From positions 620,001 to 684,000 of the forward strand of contig NZ_NJIX01000002.1 of assembly GCF_002209485.1 (NCBI RefSeq): DNA of 64,000 nt. The letters run 5' to 3'. Within the stretch, counting starts at the first letter, position 1. Every line of letters begins with the position of its first letter. Source of the stretch: Achromobacter sp. HZ34. Lineage in GTDB: Bacteria; Pseudomonadota; Gammaproteobacteria; Burkholderiales; Burkholderiaceae_B. The position numbers were made by a program, and so were the translations under genes. This document shows, piece by piece, positions 36,405 through 46,150 of this stretch. The notes beneath the pieces were generated by a model. That model did not search any database, was not told where the DNA came from, and saw only the letters and a list, made by a program, of their open reading frames with translations.

Positions 36405-37988
36405 TCAGACCTCTTCATACAGCGGCAACGTCAGGAATTCGGCGAAATCATCCTGGGTACTCATCTGCTCGAAGATCTGCGCGGCACGGTCGTAGGCTTT
36501 GCTGGGGCCCGCCACTTCATGCACCTTGGCCAGTTCCTCGGGGATCAGCTTGCGCACCAGCTCGGCCGTGACCTTGCCGCCGCCTTCCAGCACGCCCTTG
36601 GGCGAACGGATCCATTGCCACACCTGGGAGCGGGAGATCTCCGCCGTGGCGGCATCTTCCATCAGGTTGTTGATCGGCACGCAGCCATTGCCGTCCAGCC
36701 ACGAACCCAGATAGTGGATGCCGACGTTGATGTTGGCGCGCAGGCCGGCTTCGGTGATGGGCGCTTCCGGCTGGAAATCCAGCAGGTCGGCGGCCGTCAC
36801 GGCGACGTCGGGACGTTGCTTGTCGATCTGGTTGGGCGCGTCGCCCAGCACCTTGCGGAACTCCTCCATGGCCACGCCGACCAGACCGGGGTGGGCGACC
36901 CAGCCGCCGTCATAGCCATCGGTGGCGTCGCGCGCCTTGTCGGAACGGATGCCGGCCATGGCCTGGTCGTTCTTGACCGGATCGTTCTTGATCGGGATCA
37001 AGGCGCTCATGCCGCCGATGGCCGGCGCCTTGCGGCGGTGGCAGGTCTTGAGCAGCAGCAAGGCATAAGCGCGCATGAAGGGCGAGGTCATGGTGACCTT
37101 GACGCGGTCGGCCAGGCAGAAGTCGCGTTCGACCTTGAACTTCTTGATGCAGCTGAAGATGTAGTCCCAGCGGCCGGCGTTCAGGCCGGCGCTGTGTTCG
37201 CGCAACTCGTACAGGATTTCGTCCATCTCGAAGGCGGCGAGGATGGTCTCGATCAGCACCGTGGCCTTGATGGTGCCCTGCGCCACGCCCAGCGTCTTCT
37301 GCGCCTGCACGAAGATGTCGTTCCACAGGCGGGCTTCCAGATGGCTTTCCATCTTGGGCAGATAGAAGTATGGGCCGGAGCCGCGTGCCAGCAGTTCGCG
37401 GGCGTTGTGGAAGAAGTACAGCGCGAAGTCGAAGATGCCGCCGGAGACACGCTGGCCGTCCACCGTCACGTGCTTTTCGTCCAGGTGCCAGCCGCGCGGG
37501 CGCACCAGCAGCACGGCGGGCTTGTCGTTCAGCTTGTACGACTTGCCGTTCTGCTCCAGCGTGATGGTGCGGCGGATGGCCTGCATCAGGTTGATCTGGC
37601 CGTGGATCTGGTTGTGCCAGTTCGGCGTGTTGGAGTCCTCGAAGTCGGTCATATAGCTGTCAGCGCCCGAGTTCAGGGCGTTGATGACCATCTTGCGTTC
37701 GACCGGGCCGGTGATTTCCACGCGGCGGCACAGCAGGTCCTGGGGCAAGGGGGCGATGGTCCAGTCGCCTTCGCGCACGGCGCGAGTGGCGGGCAGGAAG
37801 TCCGGCTTTTCGCCCTGATCCAGGCGTTGGGCGCGCACGGCGCGGGCGGCCAGCAGTTCCTGGCGGCGGCTTTCGAAGGCGCGGTGCAGGTCGGCGACCA
37901 GGGCCAGGGCGTCATGGGTGAGGACAGTGTCGAAGCCGGCTTCGATAGGCGCGTCGATGGCGACGCCGGCGGGCAGTTTCAAGCTCAT
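36405..37988 (-). CDS. aceB: Malate synthase A
   Basis: The 527-residue enzyme condenses glyoxylate with acetyl-CoA in the glyoxylate bypass. Family features include TDFEDSNTPNWHNQIHGQINL, LLVRPRGWHLDEKHVTVDG, PKMESHLEARLWNDIF, and GRWDYIFSCIKKF, ending in the C-terminal SRSQVWQWI segment with the catalytic Asp just before it. Length and ends match malate synthase A (about 530). A LysR gene diverges from it, with the start codons 220 bp apart; isocitrate lyase is not in the window. Confidence 0.95.
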   Translation of the reverse strand: MSLKLPAGVAIDAPIEAGFDTVLTHDALALVADLHRAFESRRQELLAARAVRAQRLDQGEKPDFLPATRAVREGDWTIAPLPQDLLCRRVEITGPVERKMVINALNSGADSYMTDFEDSNTPNWHNQIHGQINLMQAIRRTITLEQNGKSYKLNDKPAVLLVRPRGWHLDEKHVTVDGQRVSGGIFDFALYFFHNARELLARGSGPYFYLPKMESHLEARLWNDIFVQAQKTLGVAQGTIKATVLIETILAAFEMDEILYELREHSAGLNAGRWDYIFSCIKKFKVERDFCLADRVKVTMTSPFMRAYALLLLKTCHRRKAPAIGGMSALIPIKNDPVKNDQAMAGIRSDKARDATDGYDGGWVAHPGLVGVAMEEFRKVLGDAPNQIDKQRPDVAVTAADLLDFQPEAPITEAGLRANINVGIHYLGSWLDGNGCVPINNLMEDAATAEISRSQVWQWIRSPKGVLEGGGKVTAELVRKLIPEELAKVHEVAGPSKAYDRAAQIFEQMSTQDDFAEFLTLPLYEEV

Positions 37989-38064
37989 GATGTCTCCGGG
38001 ATAGTGGCGGTCAGGCGGACAGTGTACGGATCGGATCTTGAATTAAAAAGCGTATAAAAGTAGA

Positions 38065-38088
38065 TTCATTGTTTATTTTTAGTATGAA
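38065..38088. promoter_or_regulatory. Possible LysR binding site between aceB and the LysR gene
   Basis: TTCAT at 38065-38069 and ATGAA at 38084-38088 form an inverted repeat with a 14-nt AT-rich spacer, close to the T-N11-A type of LysR site. It is in the middle of the divergent region. Confidence 0.35.
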
Positions 38089-38140
38089 ATAGCCGGTTTG
38101 TCTGCTTCTGGGACGGAAGAGGCGGGGCCGGGCTGGGTGG

Positions 38141-38180
38141 GCTGGGCTGGGCTGGGCTGGGCTGGGCTGGGCTGGGCTGG
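38141..38180. repeat. Pentanucleotide tract (GCTGG)8
   Basis: Eight uninterrupted GCTGG units run from 38141 to 38180, flanked by GCTGG-GTGG to the left and GCAGG to the right. The tract lies 18 nt before the ribosome site and 28 nt before the TTG start of the LysR gene. Its length could change by slipped-strand mispairing. Confidence 0.85.
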
Positions 38181-38208
38181 GCAGGCGATTTTCTTCTGAG
38201 GAGTTTTT

Positions 38209-39144
38209 TTGGACCGCTTCAAGCAACTGCATACTTTCGTCAACGTCGCCACGTTAGGCAGCATGTCCGCGGCGGCGCGGGCGGAGGGGGTGACGGCGGC
38301 GATGGTGGGGCGGCGGATCGACGCCCTGGAAGCGCGCTTGAGCGTGAAACTGCTGGTGCGCTCCACCCGCCGGCTGTCGCTGACCTCGGAAGGCAGCGCG
38401 CTGCTGGAATACGCCCAGCGCATCCTGCGTGACCTGGACGACAGCGAAAACCTGATCTCCTCGGGCAGCGCCAGGCCCAGCGGCCACCTGCGCATCACCG
38501 CGCCGGCCGGCTTCGGCCGCCGTCACGTCGCCCCCCTGCTGCCCGCCTACGCCGCCGACCACCCCGCCGTCAGCGTCACGCTGGACCTCAGCGACCGCCT
38601 GGTCGACCTGATCGAGGAACGCTACGACTGCGCCATCCGCATCGGCGACCTGAACGACTCCAGCCTGGTCGGCATCCGCCTGGCCGACAACCGCCGCGTG
38701 GTGGTAGCAGCGCCCTCCTACCTGGCCCGCCGCGGCACCCCCACGACCCCGGCCGACCTGATGCGCCACGACTGCCTGTCCTTCGGCAACCAGGCCAACC
38801 AGGCACGCGGCTGGCTTTTCACCGTGGCCGGCCAGGTCCAGGCCCAGCGCGTGGCCGGCCGGCTGGAGTGCAGCGACGGCAGCGTCCTGCACGAATGGAC
38901 CCTGGCCGGCTGCGGCCTGGCCTGGCGGTCGCTCTGGGAAGTGCGCCACGACCTGGCCCAGGGCCGCCTGCGCACCGTCCTCGACGACTACGCCGCGCCG
39001 CCCAACGGCATCTACGCCGTCCTGCCCGAACGCCGCCACTCCCCCGCCCGGGTCCGGGTCTTCGTCGACCTGCTGCGCCGCACCTACGCCGCGGCCGAAT
39101 ACTGGGACGCGCCAGACCAACGAGACGCCGCCGAAATCCGTTGA
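38209..39144 (+). CDS. LysR family regulator, TTG start
   Basis: The 311-residue regulator has the LysR helix-turn-helix ([59 protein letters not shown], residues 4-62) and a periplasmic-binding-like effector domain of the subgroup with [20 protein letters not shown]. The start is TTG at 38209, with GAGGAG placed 6-11 nt before it; no ATG precedes the conserved helix. A polyT stretch lies between ribosome site and start. The (GCTGG)8 tract lies in its leader or promoter. The gene diverges from aceB and may control it, but the ligand is unknown. Confidence 0.85.
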   Translation: MDRFKQLHTFVNVATLGSMSAAARAEGVTAAMVGRRIDALEARLSVKLLVRSTRRLSLTSEGSALLEYAQRILRDLDDSENLISSGSARPSGHLRITAPAGFGRRHVAPLLPAYAADHPAVSVTLDLSDRLVDLIEERYDCAIRIGDLNDSSLVGIRLADNRRVVVAAPSYLARRGTPTTPADLMRHDCLSFGNQANQARGWLFTVAGQVQAQRVAGRLECSDGSVLHEWTLAGCGLAWRSLWEVRHDLAQGRLRTVLDDYAAPPNGIYAVLPERRHSPARVRVFVDLLRRTYAAAEYWDAPDQRDAAEIR

Positions 39145-39233
39145 AACACCCCGCGCGAAAGCCGGCCCGGAAAAGCAGCCGGCAGCGATCACCCGGCATA
39201 CAATCCGCCAACGCCAAAACGTCGGACCGTGCC

Positions 39234-40394
39234 ATGCCTCTTCGCTTCCTGTCCGCCCCCGCGCCATCGCTGCCCGGCCGCGCCATCGCGCTTACGCGCC
39301 TGCGCGCCGCGGCCCTCTGCGCGTTGCCCCTGGCGCTACCGGCTTACGCCGCCCCCGCCTCGCATGGCCCCGCACCCTCGTGGCAAACGGTGGAACTGGG
39401 CCGCGCCGGCCATCACTACCCCTTCCCGGTCTATGCCAACGTCGACCTGGCCAACGCGCACCTGGACAAGATCCGTCACGTGCTGATCATCGTCCATGGC
39501 CTGAACCGCGACGGCGACAACTATTTCCAGACCGGCGCCAACATCCTGGCCCTGAGCCCCGGCGCCGATGCCGACACCCTGCTCATTGCCCCCAAGTTCC
39601 CCGCCGCTCTCGACCGCGGCTTCGACAAGATGCCGGTGTGGAGCCACGGCCGCTGGTCGGCCGGCGAAGCCAGCATCAAATCCACGCGCCGCCCCGCGCC
39701 GGTCAGTTCCTTCGAAGTCATGGACGACCTGCTGGCCCGCGTGGCCGATACCCGCCGCCTGCCCTTGCTGCAGGACGTGGTGATCGCCGGCCATTCAGCG
39801 GGCGCGCAGCTGGTCCAGCGCTATGCGGTCTTCAATGCGGTGGACGAGCGCATCAAGCGCAGCGGCGTCAGCATGCATTACGTGATCGCCAATCCTTCGT
39901 CCTATGTGTACTTCTCCAAGGACCGCCCCAAGGGCGACGACAATCGCTTCGGGCCCTTCAATCCCGGCCAGTGCCCCGACTACAACCTGTACAAGTACGG
40001 CCTCGACCGCCAGCCGGCCGAACTGCCGCCCAGCGGCGTCGGCCCCGCCACGCCCGCGCAGGAAGCCGTGCGCCTGGCGCGCCGCTACGCCGGCCGGTCG
40101 GTGACCTATCTGCTGGGCGGCGACGACACCAACCCCGAACACCGCCTGCTCGACAAGAGCTGCGCCGCCGAAGCGCAAGGGGCCACGCGCCTGGCGCGCG
40201 GCAAGGCCTATGTGAACTACGAAAAATGGCTGCCAGCCAACCACAAGCTGAAAATCGAACACCAGGCCTTCGAAGTGGCCGGGGTCGGCCACGACAGCCG
40301 CCGCATGTTCAACTCGGAATGCGGCGTGCGGGAACTGGTGGGCGCGCGCGCCCAGGCCGTGACCGGCGCCGCCGCCTGCACGCCCATACGCTGA
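39234..40394 (+). CDS. Secreted alpha/beta hydrolase
   Basis: The 386-residue protein has a signal peptide (about residues 1-38, ending LPAYA-AP). The fold shows [17 protein letters not shown] as oxyanion strand and the nucleophile elbow [13 protein letters not shown] (GHSAG), followed by a late His in [12 protein letters not shown]. The charged NPSSYVYF and [11 protein letters not shown] segments are typical of a family of alpha/beta hydrolases of unknown substrate in Bordetella and Achromobacter. It lies 90 nt after the LysR gene on the same strand. Esterase or lipase activity is likely. Confidence 0.8.
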   Translation: MPLRFLSAPAPSLPGRAIALTRLRAAALCALPLALPAYAAPASHGPAPSWQTVELGRAGHHYPFPVYANVDLANAHLDKIRHVLIIVHGLNRDGDNYFQTGANILALSPGADADTLLIAPKFPAALDRGFDKMPVWSHGRWSAGEASIKSTRRPAPVSSFEVMDDLLARVADTRRLPLLQDVVIAGHSAGAQLVQRYAVFNAVDERIKRSGVSMHYVIANPSSYVYFSKDRPKGDDNRFGPFNPGQCPDYNLYKYGLDRQPAELPPSGVGPATPAQEAVRLARRYAGRSVTYLLGGDDTNPEHRLLDKSCAAEAQGATRLARGKAYVNYEKWLPANHKLKIEHQAFEVAGVGHDSRRMFNSECGVRELVGARAQAVTGAAACTPIR

Positions 40395-40495
40395 CGCCAC
40401 GACATAATCCCCTGGTCCACCCAGTGCTTTGGCGCAGCGGTCGCGCCGGTTTGGTATCGTATCGGACACCGACTCATACAGGTTTAAGCAGAATC

Positions 40496-41041
40496 ATGTC
40501 CCTGGAAACGAACTACCACGCCATCCTGCAATCGCTGGGCGAGGACCCCGACCGCGAAGGCCTGCGCGACACGCCCAAGCGCGCCGCCAAGGCCATGCAG
40601 CACCTGTGCCAGGGCTATCACCAATCCCTCGAGGAAATCGTCAACGGCGCGCTGTTTTCCTCGGACACCAGCGAAATCGTGCTGGTCAAGAACATCGAGC
40701 TGTATTCCCTGTGCGAACACCACATCCTGCCTTTCATCGGCAAGGCGCACGTGGCCTATCTGCCCAAGGGCAAGGTGCTGGGCCTGTCCAAGGTGGCGCG
40801 CATCGTCGACATGTACGCGCGCCGGCTGCAGATCCAGGAAAACCTCAGCCGCCAGATCGCCGAGGCCGTGCAGCAGGTCACCGGCGCCTCGGGCGTGGCG
40901 GTGGTGATCGAAGCGCAGCATATGTGCATGATGATGCGCGGTGTGGAAAAACAGAATTCGTCCATGGTGACTTCGGTCATGCTGGGCGAGTTCCACGACA
41001 ACCCGGCCACGCGTGCGGAATTCCTCACGCTGATCCGCTGA
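40496..41041 (+). CDS. folE: GTP cyclohydrolase I
   Basis: The 181-residue enzyme converts GTP to dihydroneopterin triphosphate, the first step of folate synthesis. Zinc ligands are visible: C73 and H76 in [11 protein letters not shown] and C144 in [11 protein letters not shown]. The start [34 protein letters not shown] and the [27 protein letters not shown] segment match the family. It is preceded by a secreted hydrolase and followed 22 nt later by an FKBP gene, probably co-transcribed. Confidence 0.95.
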   Translation: MSLETNYHAILQSLGEDPDREGLRDTPKRAAKAMQHLCQGYHQSLEEIVNGALFSSDTSEIVLVKNIELYSLCEHHILPFIGKAHVAYLPKGKVLGLSKVARIVDMYARRLQIQENLSRQIAEAVQQVTGASGVAVVIEAQHMCMMMRGVEKQNSSMVTSVMLGEFHDNPATRAEFLTLIR

Positions 41042-41063
41042 ACTTAGGTATCAACCTGGAATC

Positions 41064-41471
41064 ATGATGATGAAATCCCGTCTTCTTTTCGCTGCCGCCG
41101 CGCTGGCTTTCGCCGCCGCGGGCCAGGCCCAGTCCAACGTCCAGACCTTGCCTTCGGGCGTGCGCGTCGAGACGATCACCGCCGGCAAGGGCATGAACCC
41201 GACAGCCAGCAGCACCGTCACGGTGAATTACCGCGGCACCCTGACCAATGGCACGGAATTCGACAGCTCCTACAAGCGCAACGAGCCCATCTCGTTCAGC
41301 CTGAGCCAGGTCATTCCCTGCTGGACCGAAGGCATCCAGAAAATGGCGGTCGGCGGCAAGGCCGTGCTGTATTGCCCCGCCAAGACGGCTTACGGCTCGC
41401 GCGGCGCCGGCGGCGTGATCCCGCCGAATGCGGACCTCAAGTTCGAAGTGGAATTGATCGGCGTCCGTTGA
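41064..41471 (+). CDS. Periplasmic FKBP-type peptidyl-prolyl isomerase
   Basis: The 135-residue protein has a signal peptide (residues 1-22, ending AQA) and a single FKBP domain: VTVNYRGTLTNGTEFDSSYKRNEPISFSLSQVIPCWTEGIQKMAVGGKAVLYCPAKTAYG, ending IPPNADLKFEVELIGV. Two cysteines (in IPCW and LYCP) could form a disulfide. It should fold exported proteins. A strong terminator follows. Confidence 0.88.
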   Translation: MMMKSRLLFAAAALAFAAAGQAQSNVQTLPSGVRVETITAGKGMNPTASSTVTVNYRGTLTNGTEFDSSYKRNEPISFSLSQVIPCWTEGIQKMAVGGKAVLYCPAKTAYGSRGAGGVIPPNADLKFEVELIGVR

Positions 41472-41528
41472 TTCGGTTGCTACGCGTCAGCCCGGGCTGA
41501 CGATTACCGCTGGGCGCTGCCCAAAAAC

Positions 41529-41563
41529 AAATGCCCGCATCGAAACGATGCGGGCATTTTTTT
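41529..41563. terminator. Bidirectional terminator between FKBP and bglX genes
   Basis: AAATGCCCGCATCG, AAA and CGATGCGGGCATTT form a perfect 14-bp hairpin, followed by T residues on the plus strand (seven in all). It lies between two convergent genes. Confidence 0.9.
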
Positions 41564-41583
41564 ACATCGGCCGGTATTCGCCC

Positions 41584-43902
41584 TTACCGTCCCTTGGCCG
41601 CCGTCACCTCGAAGCTGGCCGCCTTCACGTCTTCCGAATCTAGCCCGATGTAGACGTTGAAACGCCCCGGTTCGACCACCCACTTCAGGTCATTGTTGAA
41701 GAATGACAGGTCATCCTGCTGGATGGGGAAAGTGATCTCCTTCTGCTCCCCCGCCTTCAGCGTGATCTTCTCGAAGCCCTTGAGTTCCTTCACGGGACGG
41801 CTGATCGATGCCACCGGATCCTGCAGGTAAAGCTGCACCACCGTGGCGCCGTCGCGCGTGCCGGTATTGCGCACCGTCACACTGGCGCGCACGATCCTGC
41901 CCATCGGCACCGACGCCGCCGACAGCTTGATGTCCGACACATCGAAGGTGGTGTAGCTGAGCCCGTAGCCGAAGGGGAACAAGGGGCCGTTGGGCGCATC
42001 GAAATAGCGCGACGTGTACTTGTCCGGATGCTGCGGGTCGAAAGGCCGGCCGGTGTTCAGATGGTTGTAGTACATCGGAATCTGGCCGACCGATCGGGGG
42101 AAGGTCATCGGCAGCTTGCCCGACGGATTGACGTCGCCAAACAGCACGTCCGCCACCGCGTGGCCGCCTTCCGTCCCGGCGAACCAGGTTTCCAGCATGG
42201 CGTCGGCGTTGTCCTTTTCCCAGCCCAGCGCCAGGGGCCGGCCGTTCATCAACACCACCACCAGCGGCTTGCCGGTCGCCTTCAGTGCCTTGAGCAATTC
42301 TTCCTGGCCGCCCAGCAGATTGATATCCGAACGGCTGGACGCCTCGTGCGCCATGCCTTGGGCTTCACCGACGACGGCCACGACCACATCCGACTTCTGC
42401 GCCGTTTGGACTGCCTCGTCTATCAGCTGCTGGCGCGTGCGCGGATCGTCCTCGACATCCTTCTCGTAGATATTCAGGTACTTGACGATCTCCGGGTCAT
42501 CGACCACGTTGGCGCCACGCGCATACAGCAGCGTGGCCTTGTCGCCCACCGCGTCGGCCAGGCCCTGGTACAGCGACACCACCTGCCCCGGCACGCCGGC
42601 CGCGGACCAGTTGCCCATCATGTCCCGCTGGCTCTTGGCCAGTGCGCCGACCACGGCGATGGTGCCCTGCTTCTTCAAGGGCAGCGTCTGCTTGTCGTTC
42701 TTCAGCAGCACCAGGCTCTGCTGGGCCACGGCGCGGGCGTCCTGGCGGTGCATGCGGCTTTCGGCATTGGTGTCCGGCGGATCGTCGGCCGCCACGCCAA
42801 CGTGGCGATACGCGTTCTGGAACAGGCCCAGGTCGTACTTGACCCGCAGCACATCGCGCACGGCGCGGTCGAGGTCGGCCTGCTTGATCCGGCCGGCCTG
42901 CAGCAGCGGCTTCAGGTTCTGGCCATACATGGTGTCGCTCATGCTCAGGTCCGCGCCGGCCGTGATGGCCAGGCGCGAGGCGTCGGCGCCGTCGGCGGCC
43001 ACGCCGTGCTTGATCATCTCCATGATGGCGCCGTGGTCGCTGATGGTCACGCCTTGGAAGCCCCACTGCTTGCGCAAGATGTCCTGCAACAACCATTTGC
43101 TGGCCGTGGCCGGCACGTTGTTGACTGCGGTCAGCGAGATCATCACGCCGGCCGCGCCCGCGTCGATGGCGGCCTTGTATGGCGGCAGATAGTCCTGGAA
43201 CAGCTTCTGCGGACTCATGTCCACCGTATTGTAGTCACGGCCCCCTTCGATGGCGCCATACGCCGCGAAGTGCTTGACCGCCGCCAGGATGTTGCCCGGC
43301 GCGGCGGGGTCCGAGCCTTGATAGGCATGGACCAGGGTCGCGCCGATGCGCGACACCAGATAGGTGTCTTCGCCGAACCCTTCCGAATTGCGCCCCCAGC
43401 GCGGATCGCGAGAAATATCCACCATGGGCGAGAAAGTCATGTTCAGGCCATCGGCGCTGGCCTCCACCGCGGAGATACGGCCGCTCAGCGCCACCGCGTC
43501 CATGTCCCAGGTCGATGCCAGGCCCAGGCCGATGGGGAATATCGTTCGATGGCCGTGCAGCACGTCGTAGGCGAAGAAAAGCGGGATCTTCAGGCGGCTG
43601 CGCACGGCGGCATCCTGCAGCACGCGGATGTCCGGGCGCACCACCGTATTGAATATGCCGCCGACCTTGCCAGCCTCGATGTCCCGTATCAGCACGTCCT
43701 TGTGCGCATCCGGCCCGGCATCCACGCTGACCAGGCGCAACTGGCCGATCTTCTCGTCCAGCGTCATCTTCTTCATGAGACCGGTAATGAAGGTCTCGCG
43801 GTCCTCGCCCGTCACCGGGCGGTGCGTGTCGCCGCCTTGCGCGAAGGCAGGCGCGCTGGCCAGGCTCAGTAACAACAGGCCCAGCATGCGGATTTTTTTC
43901 AT
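41584..43902 (-). CDS. bglX: Periplasmic beta-glucosidase (GH3)
   Basis: The 772-residue GH3 enzyme has a signal peptide (ending ASAPAFA) and the BglX domains. The nucleophile aspartate is in GVTISDHGAIMEMIKHG at about residue 288; LTAVNNVPATAS and GRNSEGFGEDTYL flank the active site. A C-terminal fibronectin-III-like domain follows (GTRDGATVVQLYLQDPVASISRPVKELKGFEKITLKAGEQKEITF). Substrates are beta-linked oligosaccharides. The gene is convergent with FKBP and separated from the CoA transferase operon by a divergent promoter region. Confidence 0.92.
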   Translation of the reverse strand: MKKIRMLGLLLLSLASAPAFAQGGDTHRPVTGEDRETFITGLMKKMTLDEKIGQLRLVSVDAGPDAHKDVLIRDIEAGKVGGIFNTVVRPDIRVLQDAAVRSRLKIPLFFAYDVLHGHRTIFPIGLGLASTWDMDAVALSGRISAVEASADGLNMTFSPMVDISRDPRWGRNSEGFGEDTYLVSRIGATLVHAYQGSDPAAPGNILAAVKHFAAYGAIEGGRDYNTVDMSPQKLFQDYLPPYKAAIDAGAAGVMISLTAVNNVPATASKWLLQDILRKQWGFQGVTISDHGAIMEMIKHGVAADGADASRLAITAGADLSMSDTMYGQNLKPLLQAGRIKQADLDRAVRDVLRVKYDLGLFQNAYRHVGVAADDPPDTNAESRMHRQDARAVAQQSLVLLKNDKQTLPLKKQGTIAVVGALAKSQRDMMGNWSAAGVPGQVVSLYQGLADAVGDKATLLYARGANVVDDPEIVKYLNIYEKDVEDDPRTRQQLIDEAVQTAQKSDVVVAVVGEAQGMAHEASSRSDINLLGGQEELLKALKATGKPLVVVLMNGRPLALGWEKDNADAMLETWFAGTEGGHAVADVLFGDVNPSGKLPMTFPRSVGQIPMYYNHLNTGRPFDPQHPDKYTSRYFDAPNGPLFPFGYGLSYTTFDVSDIKLSAASVPMGRIVRASVTVRNTGTRDGATVVQLYLQDPVASISRPVKELKGFEKITLKAGEQKEITFPIQQDDLSFFNNDLKWVVEPGRFNVYIGLDSEDVKAASFEVTAAKGR

Positions 43903-44042
43903 TGAGTCGACGTTCCAGCTTATGGGAAGCCGCGTCTCCACGCCGCCAGCCCTTTGTCAGTTGAGCGTCGAGTGTGCCACAGGATGACAAAAGTCCTCTC
44001 GTGCATCCGGGTTTTCCTGGATATGAGGGTAACGGCCAATTA

Positions 44043-44065
44043 AGTAGGATGTCCAACATCCTACT
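44043..44065. promoter_or_regulatory. Perfect 10-bp inverted repeat, operator of the CoA transferase operon
   Basis: AGTAGGATGT (44043-44052), CCA and ACATCCTACT (44056-44065) form a perfect palindrome with 3-nt spacer, 46 nt upstream of the CoA transferase start. The core GTAGGATGTCC resembles sites bound by FadR-subfamily GntR regulators. The second gene of the operon encodes a protein of that class, so autorepression is likely. Confidence 0.7.
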
Positions 44066-44111
44066 ACGTGCATTCTGCTGCACCCCATAACAACCAGGAG
44101 ACAAGACGGCT

Positions 44112-45293
44112 ATGGCTGTACCCTATCTGCCGCTGAAGCGGTTCGTCGTCCTCGACCTTTCGCGGGTCCGCTCCGGCCCCGCCGCCGTACGGCAGTTCGC
44201 CGACTGGGGCGCCGACATCATCAAGGTCGAAGAGCCCAGCGAGGTCAAGGATGACAAGCCGGGCGGCGCCGCGAAATTCAGCGACTACCAGAACACGCAT
44301 CGCAACAAGCGCAGCCTGACGCTGAACCTGAAGGATCCACGCGGCAAGGCCCTGTTCCTGGAACTGGTCAAGCGCGCCGACGTGCTGGTGGAAAACTATC
44401 GTCCGTCGGTGAAGAAGAAGCTGGGCATCGACTATGAATCGCTGCGCGCGATCAACCCGGGCCTGGTGTATGCCAGCATTTCCGGCTTCGGCCAGGACGG
44501 CCCCTATGCGGACCGCCCGGGCCTGGACCAGATCGCCCAGGGCCTGGGCGGCATCATGTCGGTGACGGGCGAGCCCGGCCATCCCATGCGCGCCGGCATT
44601 CCCATCGCCGATCTCAGCGCGGGCCTGTTCGCCGCCATCGGCATTCTTATTGCGCTGCTGGAGCGCGACCAGAGCGGCCAGGGCCGCTGGGTGCAGACCT
44701 CGCTGTTGCAGGCCCAGGTCTGGATGATGGACTTCCAGGCCACGCGCTGGCTGATCGACGGCGAAGTACCGGGCCAGTCCGGCAACGACCATCCCACCAG
44801 CGCGCCCACGGGCGTCTACCCCACCGCCGACGGCTACATCAATATCGCGGCGATGGGCTCGACCATGTTCAACCGCCTGTGCGAAGTGCTGGGCATGCCG
44901 GAAATGAGCAAGGATCCGCGCTTCCTCGAAGCCGGCCTGCGGGTGGAAAACCGTGGCGACCTGAACCGCGAGATCATCGCCCGCACCCGCACCCGCGACA
45001 GCGCCGAGTGGATCACCGCATTGAACGCCGCCGGCGTGCCTTGCGGTCCCATCCTGTCGATGGACGGCACCTTCGCCAACGAACAGGTGCAACACCTGCG
45101 CATGACGCGCCAGGTGGAGCATCCGCGCAAGGGGCCGATCACCATCATGGCCCAGCCGGTGAATTTCAGCGACGGTGAACTGCCGGCCCCGCGGCCCGCG
45201 CCTGAAACGGGGGCGAACACCGCTGAAATCCTGGAGTGGCTGGGCGTGGATGGGGCGGAATGCGACCGTTTGCGCGCCGCCGGCGTGGTGTGA
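44112..45293 (+). CDS. CaiB/BaiF family CoA transferase
   Basis: The 393-residue family III CoA transferase moves CoA between carboxylates. The catalytic aspartate is D167 in AGIPIADLSAGLF, and the family motifs LDLSRVRSGPAAVRQFADWGADIIKVE and VLVENYRPSVKKKLGIDYESLRAINPGLVYASISGFGQDGP are present. The C-terminal PAPRPAPETGANTAEILEWLG is the usual end. It is first in an operon with a GntR regulator, a crotonase and a Bug receptor, which fits activation of an imported carboxylate for beta-oxidation-like breakdown. Confidence 0.92.
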   Translation: MAVPYLPLKRFVVLDLSRVRSGPAAVRQFADWGADIIKVEEPSEVKDDKPGGAAKFSDYQNTHRNKRSLTLNLKDPRGKALFLELVKRADVLVENYRPSVKKKLGIDYESLRAINPGLVYASISGFGQDGPYADRPGLDQIAQGLGGIMSVTGEPGHPMRAGIPIADLSAGLFAAIGILIALLERDQSGQGRWVQTSLLQAQVWMMDFQATRWLIDGEVPGQSGNDHPTSAPTGVYPTADGYINIAAMGSTMFNRLCEVLGMPEMSKDPRFLEAGLRVENRGDLNREIIARTRTRDSAEWITALNAAGVPCGPILSMDGTFANEQVQHLRMTRQVEHPRKGPITIMAQPVNFSDGELPAPRPAPETGANTAEILEWLGVDGAECDRLRAAGVV

Positions 45294-45331
45294 CACCATC
45301 GAGCCCCCCAAGCTCGCATTCTGGAACTTTC

Positions 45332-46093
45332 ATGGCAGCCTCCGACGTCGCCACCGACCTGCCCTTCGGCAGCCTGACCCGGCCCGATAACCTGCCTGAC
45401 GAGATCGCCCAGCAAATTCGCGGCAAGATCGTCAGCAAGGCTTTCGAGCCCGGCCAGCGCCTGCCGACGGAGCTGGAGTTGTCGCAGGTCTTCGGTGTCA
45501 GCCGCAATGTGGTGCGCGAGGCCATCGCCAGGCTCAAGCTGTCCGGCTACATCGAGACGCGCCGTGGCGTGGGCAGCTTCGTCGCCACCGACGCCGGCCA
45601 GCAGCACTTCGCGCTGACGCCGCAGGAATTGCTGCGCGCGGATGCCCTGGAACAGGTGTACGAGTTGCGCGTGGAAATCGAAGCCGGCGCGGCGGCGCTG
45701 GCGGCGCGCCATCGCACCGAGGCGCAACTGGCCGCGCTGCGCGATGCGCTGGCCAAGGTGGATGCATCGACGGACGACTGGCGCGTCGGCGCGGATCGGG
45801 CCATCGACTTCCACATGGCCGTGGGAGAAGCCACCAACAATCCGTATTTCGTGCGGCTGCTGGGGCATTTCGCGCGTGTCATCGGCGATGCGGTGCGCAC
45901 CTTGCGCTACAGCAGCACGGGCACCGACCGCATGGACCAGATCGAACATGAACACCACCAGATCTTCGATGCCATCGCCGCTGGCGATGCGGACGCGGCT
46001 CGGCAGGCGATGCGTGAGCATCTGGAACACGGGATGGAACGCCGCAAGGCCATCCTGGAAAAGAAACATAAACAAGGCGACACCGCGCCTTGA
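45332..46093 (+). CDS. FadR-subfamily GntR regulator
   Basis: The 253-residue protein has a GntR winged helix (LPDEIAQQIRGKIVSKAFEPGQRLPTELELSQVFGVSRNVVREAIARLKLSGYIETRRGVGSFV, residues 20-80) and an FCD effector domain with metal-binding pattern (DRAIDFHMAVGEATNNPYF, then EHHQIFDAI and AMREHLEHGMERR). The start codon at 45332 was chosen because the helix would otherwise carry a non-conserved extension. It lies 38 nt after the CoA transferase and probably regulates this operon through the palindrome at 44043-44065. Confidence 0.9.
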   Translation: MAASDVATDLPFGSLTRPDNLPDEIAQQIRGKIVSKAFEPGQRLPTELELSQVFGVSRNVVREAIARLKLSGYIETRRGVGSFVATDAGQQHFALTPQELLRADALEQVYELRVEIEAGAAALAARHRTEAQLAALRDALAKVDASTDDWRVGADRAIDFHMAVGEATNNPYFVRLLGHFARVIGDAVRTLRYSSTGTDRMDQIEHEHHQIFDAIAAGDADAARQAMREHLEHGMERRKAILEKKHKQGDTAP

Positions 46094-46150
46094 TCAAAGG
46101 AATGGCGGCACGCACACACGTGCCGCGTGGAAGACAACAAGGACTCACCC

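Noticed and set aside
38141-38180. CRISPR array
   Set aside because: The repeat unit is 5 bp and there are no spacers; no CRISPR-like array was seen anywhere in the window.
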